64,000 nucleotides of DNA from Pseudomonas sp. CFBP 13711 (GCF_014842265.1 NZ_JACYVI010000007.1:78002-142001); one strand, 5' to 3'; positions 51,573-60,161 are shown, numbered from the stretch's first letter. Notes: generated from the sequence alone by a model not told the origin. Program-made: numbers and translations.

Positions 51573-53109
51573 GCAGCCTCCAATGTTGTTCGGCGATGCG
51601 CTTCAGGCAAAGCCGGAGTTCGCCTTCCAGCGCGCGGTCTTCTATTACCGGCGGGAAGTCCTCGCGCAGTTGTTCGTGCATCGCTGCGAGAGCAGGCGGC
51701 AGCGGGCGCGCATCGGCATCGCGGCTGCGCAACCAGACGCCCTGATTGGCGGCGATCAGCGTGGCGGCGGCGACCTGCTCGGTCAGCTCCAGCACGCGAA
51801 TGGCGTCGCGGGCGGCGATGGTGCCCATGCTCACCTTGTCCTGGTTATGGCATTCGGTGGAGCGGGAAAACACGCTGGCCGGCATGGTGTTTTTCAGCGC
51901 TTCGGCGGTCCAGGCGCTGGTGCCGATCTGCACGGCCTTGAAGCCATGGTTGATCATCGCGCGGTCCGCCGGGGCGCCGGACAGGTTGCTCGGCAGGCCG
52001 TGGTTGTAACGCTCGTCCACCAGCAACGCGAGCTGGCGGTCCAGCAGGTCGGCGACGTTGGCGACGAGATTCTTCAGGCTGTCCATGGCGAAGGCGATGT
52101 GGCCGCCATAGAAGTGGCCGCCGTGGAGCACGCGTTCGGCTTCGGCGTCGATGATCGGGTTGTCATTGGCGCTGTTCAGTTCGATTTCGATGAAGCTGCG
52201 CAGCCAGTTCAGGCTGTCCGCCAGCACGCCGAGCACATGGGGAGCACAGCGCAGGGAGTAGCGGTCTTGCAGGCGATGCAGCGGGGCGGTCGGCGCGTCG
52301 ATGGCCAGATCCTTGCGCAGCCAGGCGGCCACTTGCATCTGCCCCGGATGCGGTTTTGCAGCAAACAGACGCTCGTCGAAGTGCTCGGGATTACCTTGCA
52401 GCGCCACGACGTTCATCGCGGTAATGCGGGTTGCCAGTTGCAGCAGATAATCGGCACGGGCGAAAGCCAGGCACGCCAGGCCGGTCATGACTGCGGTGCC
52501 GTTCATCAAGGCCAGCGCTTCTTTAGGCCGCAGCACCAGCGGGTCCCAGCCCAGTTGACGATGCACATCGGCGGACTGCCGACGCTCGCCGTTGAACAGC
52601 ACCTCGCGCTCGCCGGACAGTGTCGCCGCGACATACGAGAGCGGCGTCAGATCACCACTGGCGCCCACCGAGCCTTCTTCCGGAATCAGCGGCAGGATGT
52701 CGTGGTCGAGAAAGGCTTGAAGCCGCTCAAGCAACTCGACCCGAACGCCGGACACGCCGTGGCACAGCGAGCGCAGACGTGCGGCCAGCACCGCGCGGGT
52801 GGCCTGGGCATCGAGCAACTTGCCGAGCCCGCAACCATGGAAAGTGTAGAGATGACGCGGCAGCGCTTCGACGTGTTGCAGCGGTACCGCCACCACGCAC
52901 GAATCGCCGTAGCCGGTGGTCACGCCGTAGATCACGCCTTCCTTGTCCAGCAGCGAATCAAGAAACTGCGCGCCCTTGGCGATGCGCTGGCGGTAGGCAC
53001 TGTCGTTCTGCAACGCCGTCGGCCGCTGGCGGTTGGACAGCGCCAGTACGTCTTCGATGCGCAGGTGGCCTTCGCCGAAAATAATGGGCTCAGGTGCTTG
53101 GTTCGTCAT
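51565..53109 (-). CDS. APE cluster MIO-type aromatic amino-acid ammonia-lyase
   Basis: 514 residues, histidine/phenylalanine/tyrosine ammonia-lyase family. The autocatalytic MIO triad is Ala150-Ser151-Gly152 (GSVGASGDLTPL); Tyr61 lies in YGVTTGYG. By my alignment the substrate-selectivity pair is Phe90-His91, which is neither SH (His), HL (Tyr) nor FL (Phe). No hut genes lie nearby, so histidine catabolism is unlikely. It may deaminate an aromatic amino acid to a cinnamate- or coumarate-type starter for the polyene. It overlaps the upstream acyltransferase by 20 bases and the thioesterase by 8. Confidence 0.87.
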   Translation of the reverse strand: MTNQAPEPIIFGEGHLRIEDVLALSNRQRPTALQNDSAYRQRIAKGAQFLDSLLDKEGVIYGVTTGYGDSCVVAVPLQHVEALPRHLYTFHGCGLGKLLDAQATRAVLAARLRSLCHGVSGVRVELLERLQAFLDHDILPLIPEEGSVGASGDLTPLSYVAATLSGEREVLFNGERRQSADVHRQLGWDPLVLRPKEALALMNGTAVMTGLACLAFARADYLLQLATRITAMNVVALQGNPEHFDERLFAAKPHPGQMQVAAWLRKDLAIDAPTAPLHRLQDRYSLRCAPHVLGVLADSLNWLRSFIEIELNSANDNPIIDAEAERVLHGGHFYGGHIAFAMDSLKNLVANVADLLDRQLALLVDERYNHGLPSNLSGAPADRAMINHGFKAVQIGTSAWTAEALKNTMPASVFSRSTECHNQDKVSMGTIAARDAIRVLELTEQVAAATLIAANQGVWLRSRDADARPLPPALAAMHEQLREDFPPVIEDRALEGELRLCLKRIAEQHWRLHA

Positions 53110-54034
53110 CGGATTTCCAGAACGGGTAGAAGTTGAACCACTGCTGCGGCGCTTGCACGCAGTAGTGCGCCAGACGGTCGGCGTAGCGTTGGGTCCATTG
53201 GGTGATTACTTGCTGGCGATCGCTGCGCCGCCATTCGATGGCAGTGGCGAACGGTTCGAGGATCACCCTGTAGCCGGTCGCGCCCTTGAGGCAGAAAATC
53301 AGGTTGATCGGGCATTTCAGCAACCCGGCCAGCAGCCATGGGCCCTGGGGGAACGCCGCCTGATGGCCGAGAAAATCGACCCGTGCGTTGCGCCCGCCGT
53401 GCAGCGCAACCCGGTCACCGGCGATGGCCAGCCATTCACCGCGATCCAGGCGCTGACTCAGCTGCAGCATGATCGCCGGGTCCAGTTCGCTGACCTGAAT
53501 CAGCCGCAGATTAGTCGCGCCGGCCTCGCCCAGCAGGCGGTTGAAACGCTCGGCATGCTTGGTGTGCACCAGCACGTTCATGGTGACTTTTTCGCCCAGT
53601 TCGGCCAGCGCCCGACAGACTTCAAGGTTGCCCAGGTGCGCGCCGACCAGCATCTGCCCGCGCTCGCCGCGCAACTGATCGCGCAAGTGCGCGTCGTCGA
53701 TGATTTCAATCTGCTCCAGACCGAGCTTGCCGTTCCACACGTCCAGCTTGTCGAGCAGGGCGTCGGCGAAGGCCATGAACTGCCTGAACACGCGCCAGTG
53801 CGTGGGTCGCAGCTCCGGTTGCTGGGTCCAGTCGGCCAAGTGCCGTTGGTACTGCCAGGCGCTGCGGCGAGCGCGGCGGCCGAACAGGAAAAAGTACAGC
53901 ACGATGCCGTGCAGGATCGGGCTGAGCACCCGACGCCCCAGGACTTTGACGCCCCAGGCCGTGAGCTTCATCAGCAGAAAGCTGCCGCGTTCTTCGTGCG
54001 CCGCCCAGTGCTGCTTTTGATCGGCGTCACTCAT
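53090..54034 (-). CDS. APE cluster LpxL-like lipid acyltransferase
   Basis: 314 residues from the ATG of MSDADQKQHW, which overlaps the glycosyltransferase stop by 4 bases. N-terminal membrane-associated segment (LHGIVLYFFLFG) and the H-x4-E acyltransferase motif in GAHLGNLEVCRAL. Resembles lauroyl/myristoyl acyltransferases; probably transfers an acyl group in attaching the polyene to its lipid anchor. Confidence 0.85.
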   Translation of the reverse strand: MSDADQKQHWAAHEERGSFLLMKLTAWGVKVLGRRVLSPILHGIVLYFFLFGRRARRSAWQYQRHLADWTQQPELRPTHWRVFRQFMAFADALLDKLDVWNGKLGLEQIEIIDDAHLRDQLRGERGQMLVGAHLGNLEVCRALAELGEKVTMNVLVHTKHAERFNRLLGEAGATNLRLIQVSELDPAIMLQLSQRLDRGEWLAIAGDRVALHGGRNARVDFLGHQAAFPQGPWLLAGLLKCPINLIFCLKGATGYRVILEPFATAIEWRRSDRQQVITQWTQRYADRLAHYCVQAPQQWFNFYPFWKSDDEPST

Positions 54035-54765
54035 GGCAACCACCTCCGCCAGAGGATCAGCGGAAAGCGCCCGAGCATGCCGAAGAACAGCTTGGCGTGC
54101 ATCTTCGAGATGAGAGCGTTGTCGTGAAACAGCCGAAAATGCGAGAGGCCGTCCTGGGGGTAGTGAACCTTGGTCGGCAGCCAGCGCATCGGCTGATTGC
54201 GCCACGAAAGGCGCACGAGGATTTCCGGGTCGAAGTCCATGCGCTTGCCCAGATTCACGGTGTCGATCAGGTGCAGCACCGGCTTGAGCGGGTAAACCCG
54301 AAAGCCGCACATGGAATCGGGAATCTGCAGTGACAGGCTGTTGATCCAGACCCAGACGTGGGTCAGGTAGCGAGCATACAAGCGGCCTTTTGGCACGCTG
54401 GCGTCGTACTGCGGATAACCGCAGATCAGCGACGTCGGGTGCTCGCGGGAATGATCGAGAAACACCGCGATGTCGTTCAGATCGTGCTGGCCGTCGGCGT
54501 CGACTTGCAGGGCATGGCTGAAACCCAATTTCGACGCCTCGCGCAGGCCGGCCATGACCGCGCCGCCCTTGCCCTGATTGACCGGCAGCTTCACCAGAAA
54601 AACATTGGCCTGCTGGGCAAGGGATTCAAGCACGGCGGCGCAGGCCGGGCTGCTGGCGTCGTCGACCAGCACGCAGGGCAAGCCGGCGTGCAGCAACTCC
54701 TGAACGACAGCCGGTACGGCGAGTTCGTGGTTGTAGACCGGAATCACGGCGCAGGGGTTATGCAT
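54031..54765 (-). CDS. APE cluster family 2 glycosyltransferase
   Basis: 244 residues. GT-A fold: CAVIPVYNHE start, VDDASSP and QVDADGQHDLND (the DxD metal site), and PVNQGKGGAVMAG. Likely adds a sugar to the lipid-bound aryl polyene. The chosen ATG has AGAGG 7 bases upstream. An alternative ATG 33 bases upstream (54798) overlaps the previous stop in the ATGA manner usual in this operon and would add eleven residues. Confidence 0.85.
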   Translation of the reverse strand: MHNPCAVIPVYNHELAVPAVVQELLHAGLPCVLVDDASSPACAAVLESLAQQANVFLVKLPVNQGKGGAVMAGLREASKLGFSHALQVDADGQHDLNDIAVFLDHSREHPTSLICGYPQYDASVPKGRLYARYLTHVWVWINSLSLQIPDSMCGFRVYPLKPVLHLIDTVNLGKRMDFDPEILVRLSWRNQPMRWLPTKVHYPQDGLSHFRLFHDNALISKMHAKLFFGMLGRFPLILWRRWLP

Positions 54766-54794
54766 AAGCGACCTCTTCCTTGAATGTGCAGAGC

Positions 54795-56474
54795 TCATGC
54801 ATCCGCGTTCACCAGTAAAATCCGCCCGCTGGAGCAGGCCGCTTCGCCGTTGCGATAGGCAAAATGCAGCTTGCTGCGCTCGGGGTCGAAACGCAGGGTC
54901 AGGCTGATGCGATCGCCGGGGCGCACCAGTTGTTGAAACTTCAGCACTTCCATGCCGGCAAACCGCGGCGGCAGGTCCATCAGACGCTGTGCTAGGTTCA
55001 TCGCCCAATCGACCTGAACCACGCCGGGTAAAATCGGCGTGCCCGGGAAGTGGCCGGGGAAATGGGCGAGGTCCAAGGGGACGATCAACTCCAGTCGCCA
55101 CTCGTCGTCGCGCTGCTCCTGGGCGACCAGATCAGGGGCTTGAGTGCGCGGCGACACCAGCAGGGTCTCAATCAGCGCTTGTGGCAGTTTCCCTTGGGCG
55201 TTGAGGGGCAGATGGCTCAGCAATCGCCAGCGACGCGGCAATGCCAGCGCCTCGCAGTGCGGCACCAGATGCTGACGCAGCGCCTGGGTCAGCGCGCGCC
55301 GACCCTGATTGCGCAACGCGTGCACGCCGCTGGCGCTCAACACCACCAATGCGCCCAGCGACGCGCGGTTTTCCCGGACCACGCCGAGGCGTGCTTCGCT
55401 GACCCACTCATGGGTCGCGAGCGCTTGCTCCAGAAGCGGCAGGGAGATGCGCTTTTCTTCCAGTTTGACGATGCGGTCCAGTCGGCCCAGCAGCTCGAAA
55501 CGACCGTCTTCCAGAAAGCGCACCGCGTCGGCTGTCTGTTCGACATGGTCGCTCGGCAGGTACGGCGACTCGATCCGCAGGGCGCCGTCGGCATCCTGGC
55601 TCAAGGTAACGTCGTCGAAAGCGCGCCATAGCGGATCGCCCTGGCGCCAGGCGATGCCGCCGGTTTCGGAGCTGCCGAGTATCTCGCTCGGCCACTGCCC
55701 GAGTCGCTGATGGAGGCTGGCTGCGGCGTCGGCCGGCAGCGCACCGCCGGAAGAGAACACCCGGCGCACGACGCTCAGGTGGCTCCAGTCGAGATTGTCG
55801 CCCATGCGCTTGAGCAGTGCAGGGCTCGCCACCCAGGCGAAGGATTCATGCTCGCGGCTGGCGCGTTGCAAGTCTTCGGGAAACGGCAGTTGCTGGCGCA
55901 CGAAGCTGCGTCCGGCGCACAACGGCCACAACACCCGGAACAGCAGGCCATAAATGTGCTGCGCCGCCACGCTGCCGATGATGCAGGCATCGCCCAGTTC
56001 TGCGCCCCACAAGCGTTCGAGTGCACTGACTTCGTTGGCCAACTGGCGCAGGCGTTTCTCGATCAGCTTGGGCTCGCCGCTGGAGCCGGACGTGCACAGG
56101 CTCAAGCTGCACTGATCCAGATCGAGCGCGGCAGGGGGCAGCGGATCGGCGTTCAGTTGATCGAGGCGGGTGTCGTCCGGCAGATCCGTCAGCCACAGGT
56201 CGACATGACTGGCCCAGCGCTGTCTCGTCTGCGCCTGCAGATCGGACGGCAGCAACACCGCCACGCCGGCGCGCCAGGCCGCAAACAGCGCGATGGCCAA
56301 TTCAGCGGCGTCTTCGAGATGGACCGCTAGGCGTGTCACGCCACGCTGCTGCAATGCGGCAGCGACGCACAGCGCGCGTTTCTGCAGGGCGGCATGGCTC
56401 AGCGCGGGAGCATGGGCAACGGCGCGCTGCGGATGGGCTTCAAGCAACAGGTGTTCGAGATCGATCCAGCTCAT
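54795..56474 (-). CDS. APE acyl-activating enzyme fused to ApeI-like dehydratase (ApeH-ApeI)
   Basis: 559 residues from the ATG overlapping the ApeG-like stop by 4 bases. Residues 1-~450 are an ANL-family AMP-forming ligase: P-loop TSGSSGEPK (128-136), SSETGGIAW and the RLDRIVKLEEKRISL hinge region. The last ~100 residues are a FabA/FabZ-like hotdog dehydratase with the catalytic His in HFPGHFPGTPILPGVVQVDW. In characterised APE systems ApeH (aryl-acyl carrier protein ligase) and ApeI are separate genes; here they are one polypeptide, linking starter activation to polyene dehydration. Confidence 0.88.
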   Translation of the reverse strand: MSWIDLEHLLLEAHPQRAVAHAPALSHAALQKRALCVAAALQQRGVTRLAVHLEDAAELAIALFAAWRAGVAVLLPSDLQAQTRQRWASHVDLWLTDLPDDTRLDQLNADPLPPAALDLDQCSLSLCTSGSSGEPKLIEKRLRQLANEVSALERLWGAELGDACIIGSVAAQHIYGLLFRVLWPLCAGRSFVRQQLPFPEDLQRASREHESFAWVASPALLKRMGDNLDWSHLSVVRRVFSSGGALPADAAASLHQRLGQWPSEILGSSETGGIAWRQGDPLWRAFDDVTLSQDADGALRIESPYLPSDHVEQTADAVRFLEDGRFELLGRLDRIVKLEEKRISLPLLEQALATHEWVSEARLGVVRENRASLGALVVLSASGVHALRNQGRRALTQALRQHLVPHCEALALPRRWRLLSHLPLNAQGKLPQALIETLLVSPRTQAPDLVAQEQRDDEWRLELIVPLDLAHFPGHFPGTPILPGVVQVDWAMNLAQRLMDLPPRFAGMEVLKFQQLVRPGDRISLTLRFDPERSKLHFAYRNGEAACSSGRILLVNADA

Positions 56475-57016
56475 GCCCGACCCCGGACGCGCTGACGAAT
56501 GATCCATTCACCCGCAAACAGAAGACCCATCAAACCGTAGGCAATGAGCCCTGTGTATAACGTCCACCAGCTCAGCGGCGCCCAAAGGGTCAGCGCGGCG
56601 GCGACAAGGCCATTGAACAGGAAAAACAGGCACCAGACGCGGGTGACCTGGAGGGTGTAGCGAACCACAACGGGCGGCAGGTCAGGCTCCGTCAGGCGTG
56701 CCAGTCGCTCGATCAGCGGCATGCCGCGCATCAGGCTCAGGCCGAATAGGGTCAGCATGAAACCGCTGATCAGCACGGGGTACCAGCGTAGCAATTGCGG
56801 GCTGTTGAACAGCCCGAGCAGCAGGCAAAAACCCATCGCCGTCAGCGCCATCGACACGCCGCCCGGACGTCGCTCGCTGGTCAGCGCACGCACCGCCCAC
56901 AGCGCGCCGAGCAGCAGTGCGAATTGCCAGGGGGCGAAGTGGCCCATGCCGAAGTAGACGGCAAACGGGTACAGCACACCTGCAAGCACCAGGACCAGGC
57001 CAATCAGTCGACTCAT
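56471..57016 (-). CDS. APE cluster small membrane protein (ApeG-like, COG4648)
   Basis: 181 residues with about five to six hydrophobic segments (LVLVLAGVLYPFAVYFG, PWQFALLLGALWAV, YTGLIAYGLMGLLFAGEW). Members of this membrane family accompany APE clusters without known biochemistry; ketosynthase-partner or transport roles are guesses. It overlaps the upstream ACP and the ligase by 4 bases each. Confidence 0.75.
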   Translation of the reverse strand: MSRLIGLVLVLAGVLYPFAVYFGMGHFAPWQFALLLGALWAVRALTSERRPGGVSMALTAMGFCLLLGLFNSPQLLRWYPVLISGFMLTLFGLSLMRGMPLIERLARLTEPDLPPVVVRYTLQVTRVWCLFFLFNGLVAAALTLWAPLSWWTLYTGLIAYGLMGLLFAGEWIIRQRVRGRA

Positions 57017-57267
57017 GCGGCGCTGTGGACCAGGCGATAGACCGCGTCGACGACATCGCCCACGGTGCGCACTGACTTGAATTCTTCGGCGGCGATCTTC
57101 TTGCCGGTCTTGCGCTTGATGTGGTCGATCAGGTCCACGGCATCGATGCTGTCGATTTCCAGGTCCTGATACAGGTTGGCTTCGAGGGTGACGCGCTCGG
57201 GTTCGAGCTCGAACAGCTCAACCATCGACGAGCGCAGGGTGTCGAAGATGTCTTCACGGGATTGCAT
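57013..57267 (-). CDS. APE cluster acyl carrier protein (ApeF-like)
   Basis: 84 residues. Carrier protein with phosphopantetheine Ser in EIDSIDAVDLIDHIKRK. One of two carriers in the cluster; ApeF-type carriers are linked to the chain initiation/transfer step. It starts 9 bases after the other ACP gene and overlaps the next gene by 4 bases. Confidence 0.9.
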   Translation of the reverse strand: MQSREDIFDTLRSSMVELFELEPERVTLEANLYQDLEIDSIDAVDLIDHIKRKTGKKIAAEEFKSVRTVGDVVDAVYRLVHSAA

Positions 57268-57276
57268 GTTCTGTCC

Positions 57277-57537
57277 TCAGGCCACTTGGCGCGCGCTGAC
57301 GAATGCCGCGAGGCTGTCGACGCTGGTGAAGTGATTGCGAGTGTCTTTGGCGTCGGCGTCGATCTTGATGCCGTAGCGTTTCTGGATGGCCAGGCCCAAC
57401 TCCAGCGCGTCGACCGAATCCAGTCCCAGGCCTTCACCGAACAGCGTCTGGTCGTTGCCGATGTCGTGGGTGCTGATGTCTTCGAGGCCCAGGGCATCGA
57501 TGATCAGCTGTTTAATGTCCTGGTGCAGATCGCTCAT
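57277..57537 (-). CDS. APE cluster acyl carrier protein (ApeE-like)
   Basis: 86 residues. Phosphopantetheine attachment Ser in GLGLDSVDALELGLAIQ. The ATG of MSDLHQDIKQ is used, overlapping the acyltransferase stop by 26 bases; an upstream extension of 25 residues is not family-like. ApeE-type carriers are thought to hold the growing polyene. Confidence 0.9.
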   Translation of the reverse strand: MSDLHQDIKQLIIDALGLEDISTHDIGNDQTLFGEGLGLDSVDALELGLAIQKRYGIKIDADAKDTRNHFTSVDSLAAFVSARQVA

Positions 57538-58324
57538 CTGTGGCGAGCTCCTTGGTGAAGTGTTGATGCAGATAGTCGTTGAGCTTGCGCGACGCCACAG
57601 GGGCCGGGCCAAGCGCGGTAAAGGCCGCTGGATCGATATCGTTGCCCACGCGCAGGTGAAAATGCGGGCGGCGCAGGGGAATGCGGTACCACGGCTCGGC
57701 CTTGGTCAGCGTGGTCGGCGACACATGGATGGTCACCGGCGTAATAACGTGGGCGCCACGCAGGGCAATGGCCGCAGCGCCGCGATGGAAGGCGGGCGCA
57801 TGGCCTGGCTGGGTCCGCGTGCCCTCAGGGAAGATGATCAGGGTTTGCCCGGTCCGCAGCAGATGCGCGGCTTGCTCCAGCATGTCGGCGCTGCCGTCGT
57901 TGCTGACGTAGCCGGTGGCCCTGACCGGGCTTCGGGTGAATACGTTTTGCCACAGGCTCTGCTTGACCACGCAATTGGCGTCACGCACCAGCCCGATGAG
58001 AAACACCACGTCGATCAGCGACGGATGGTTGGCAATGATCATCTGCCCCGGGCGGCCTAGGCGCTCGGCTCCCTGGATTTCGTAGGTCAGCACCCCAGCG
58101 TTGCTCATGATGCGGATAAATGCCCAGAACAGGCGGCTGATGGTCCGCCGGGCGCGGCGTTGATGGCTGCAGGTATCGCCGGGCAGCAGCGCCAGCAGGG
58201 GAAAGACGAACACACGCAGGCACAGCCCGCCCACACCGAACAGGGCAAAGCTCAGGGCCGTGGCCAGCAGGCGCCAGTAATAGGCGTCGCGGCTTTTGCT
58301 CAGCGGTTGTGTTGCCAATTCCAT
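57512..58324 (-). CDS. APE cluster PlsC-type lysophospholipid acyltransferase (ApeD-like)
   Basis: 270 residues. N-terminal membrane helix (WRLLATALSFALFGVGGLCL), the H-x4-D motif in IANHPSLIDVVFLIG and FPEGTR. Likely attaches an acyl group to a glycerol-based or sugar-lipid anchor for the pigment. It overlaps the upstream ApeC-like gene by 25 bases and the ACP by 26 bases. Confidence 0.87.
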   Translation of the reverse strand: MELATQPLSKSRDAYYWRLLATALSFALFGVGGLCLRVFVFPLLALLPGDTCSHQRRARRTISRLFWAFIRIMSNAGVLTYEIQGAERLGRPGQMIIANHPSLIDVVFLIGLVRDANCVVKQSLWQNVFTRSPVRATGYVSNDGSADMLEQAAHLLRTGQTLIIFPEGTRTQPGHAPAFHRGAAAIALRGAHVITPVTIHVSPTTLTKAEPWYRIPLRRPHFHLRVGNDIDPAAFTALGPAPVASRKLNDYLHQHFTKELATDERSAPGH

Positions 58325-59028
58325 AGCCGATTTTTCCAGGGATGTTGCAGAGCGCTCTGTTGTGTCGACAGCGCACGTAAAAGGTTGAGCGCGTGGGGCC
58401 ATTGGCTGCGCTCGGAATCCGTCTCGATCGGTTCGCGGGTCGTCAGCGAAAGCTGCCACTCATCCCCCGGCGTCAGCAGCAGGCCGAGCGCATAGGGAAA
58501 CGGCACATCGTCGATCCACGGCGCGTACGCGGCAGGCGGCTGCTCTTCGGTGATCACCAGCAATACCGCCGGCGCACCTTCTTCAAGCAGGGAGGCCGCC
58601 TCGATGACGCCATGTTCAAGCCCGTCGCCCGCACAGGCCAGGGCCGTCATCTCGCTGGTCTCGCCGCGCAGGATCGACCACAGGCCAATAACGGCGTTGT
58701 GCACGGACAGGCTGAACTGGGTGGGCGACAGCGGCTCGTCTTTGGCCAGATCGCTGAGGATGTCGAAGGTCCGGGGCGTTTCGCCGTGGCGCGACACGAA
58801 CACCAGCGGCAATCGCTCCAGACCCTCCGCCAGCGGCCAGCCTACGCCGAAGGCCATGCGGGCCAGACGGCTCAACCGGCGGCGCTGCATGGCCGGCAAA
58901 AATGAAACGTCCGGCGCTGCGTCCGTCGGGGCGGGGATCACGGGTTCGTGGCTCCATTGGCGCCACTCTTCGACCGACGTCAGCCCCGGCGCCCACGCGC
59001 GCCACTGTGCAATGTTGAACTTGATCAC
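58300..59028 (-). CDS. APE cluster ketosynthase-like chain-length factor (ApeC-like)
   Basis: 242 residues. N-terminal-half-like beta-ketoacyl synthase fold without the full C-H-H triad; the segment TEFSLSVHNAVIGLW-type (here PTQFSLSVHNAVIGLW) and ALACAGDGLEHGVIEAA resemble the equivalent ketosynthase helices. Pairs with the ApeO-like ketosynthase. The GTG at 59028 with AGGA 8 bases upstream gives the family-like start M-IKFNIAQW; the ATG at 59055 has a poorer site. First gene of the operon; the 347 bases upstream to the ParA gene hold no gene and no promoter I can define. Confidence 0.82.
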   Translation of the reverse strand: MIKFNIAQWRAWAPGLTSVEEWRQWSHEPVIPAPTDAAPDVSFLPAMQRRRLSRLARMAFGVGWPLAEGLERLPLVFVSRHGETPRTFDILSDLAKDEPLSPTQFSLSVHNAVIGLWSILRGETSEMTALACAGDGLEHGVIEAASLLEEGAPAVLLVITEEQPPAAYAPWIDDVPFPYALGLLLTPGDEWQLSLTTREPIETDSERSQWPHALNLLRALSTQQSALQHPWKNRLWNWQHNR

Positions 59029-59375
59029 AAAATTATCCTGCCCTGACACGGGCATACTTCCGGGCTTCGAGTCTCCGAAGTGGCACCAACCATGGCGCGG
59101 CGCTATCACCGAGTGGCGGGCATTATCCCGATGCCCAGGCACCGAGGCAAACGTTGAAACAAAAGGTTTGTTTACTGGCGATTATTCTTACTGGTAGGGC
59201 AGCGGCGTCTGACACTGTTTTGTAGGATCAATAGGACTGTATGCGTTGCAGGCTTCGCCTTTGCATTCAGATTTTTCCGAGAGACTCGCCCTACTCATCG
59301 CGATTGCCTAGACTCGGGACCATTCATCGGGTCGCTGGCGATCCTTTACGGCTAGACAGCAACAGGGAGTCTTAC
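59029..59375. other. Divergent intergenic region, APE cluster and ParA-like gene
   Basis: 347 bases with no supported gene. It must contain the APE operon promoter (minus strand) and that of the ParA-like gene (plus strand). An AT-rich stretch near 59160-59190 (TAAGAATAAT on the minus strand) could be a -10 region but no matching -35 is evident. No regulator gene adjoins the APE operon, so control must come from elsewhere. Confidence 0.5.
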
Positions 59376-60158
59376 ATGCGGCGTGTGGTGTTCAATCAGA
59401 AGGGCGGCGTTGGCAAGTCCAGCATCGCCTGCAATCTGGCGGCTGTCAGTGCTCATGAGGGTTATCGGACGCTGTTGATCGATCTTGATGCCCAGGCCAA
59501 CTCGACGCAGTACCTCACCGGTCTGACCGGCGACGAGATTCCCATGGGGATCGCCGATTTCTTCAAGCAAACCTTGTCTTCCGGGCCTGGCGCCAAGAAG
59601 AATCAGGTCGACATCTACGAAACGCCCTTCGACAACCTTCATGTCGTGACCGCCACGGCGGAACTGGCGGATCTGCAGCCCAAGCTGGAAGCCAAGCACA
59701 AGATCAACAAGCTCCGCAAACTGCTGGATGAGCTGAGCGAAGACTACGATCGCATCTACCTGGACACGCCCCCGGCGCTGAATTTCTACGCGGTATCGGC
59801 ATTGATCGCAGCGGATCGTGTGCTGATTCCGTTCGACTGCGACAGTTTCTCCCGCCAGGCGCTGTACGGGTTGATCAAGGAAATCGAAGAGCTCAAGGAA
59901 GATCACAACGAGGATCTGGAGGTGGAAGGTATTATCGTCAACCAGTTCCAGGCGCGGGCGAGCCTGCCCCAGCAGATCCTTGATGAGCTCATCGCTGAAG
60001 GGCTGCCGGTGCTGCCGGTCTACCTCACCAGCTCGATCAAGATGCGTGAATCTCATCAAGCCAATATGCCGCTGATCCATCTGGAGCCGCGGCATAAGCT
60101 GACCCAGCAATTTGTCGAGCTGCATCACTTGCTGGAAACGGGTGCGGGTAATCGGTAG
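59376..60158 (+). CDS. Orphan ParA-family ATPase
   Basis: 260 residues. Deviant Walker A KGGVGKSSIACNLA with the signature Lys, Walker A' DLDAQANSTQYL, and Walker B-like IYLDTPPALNF. The start ATG has AGGGAG 7 bases upstream. No parB, plasmid or prophage genes are nearby, so it is not an obvious partition system; it is the equivalent of the PAO1 core gene PA5028 as I recall. It ends 3 bases before the convergent PAAR gene. Function unknown. Confidence 0.85.
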   Translation: MRRVVFNQKGGVGKSSIACNLAAVSAHEGYRTLLIDLDAQANSTQYLTGLTGDEIPMGIADFFKQTLSSGPGAKKNQVDIYETPFDNLHVVTATAELADLQPKLEAKHKINKLRKLLDELSEDYDRIYLDTPPALNFYAVSALIAADRVLIPFDCDSFSRQALYGLIKEIEELKEDHNEDLEVEGIIVNQFQARASLPQQILDELIAEGLPVLPVYLTSSIKMRESHQANMPLIHLEPRHKLTQQFVELHHLLETGAGNR

Positions 60159-60161
60159 CTG

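Noticed and set aside
51565..53109. Histidine ammonia-lyase of the hut pathway
   Set aside because: No hutU, hutI, hutG or hutC nearby, and the gene overlaps pigment genes on both sides; the selectivity pair is not the HAL type.
59376..60158. Plasmid or chromosome partition locus (parAB)
   Set aside because: No ParB gene and no parS-like palindrome cluster; it is a single ATPase gene in a core context.
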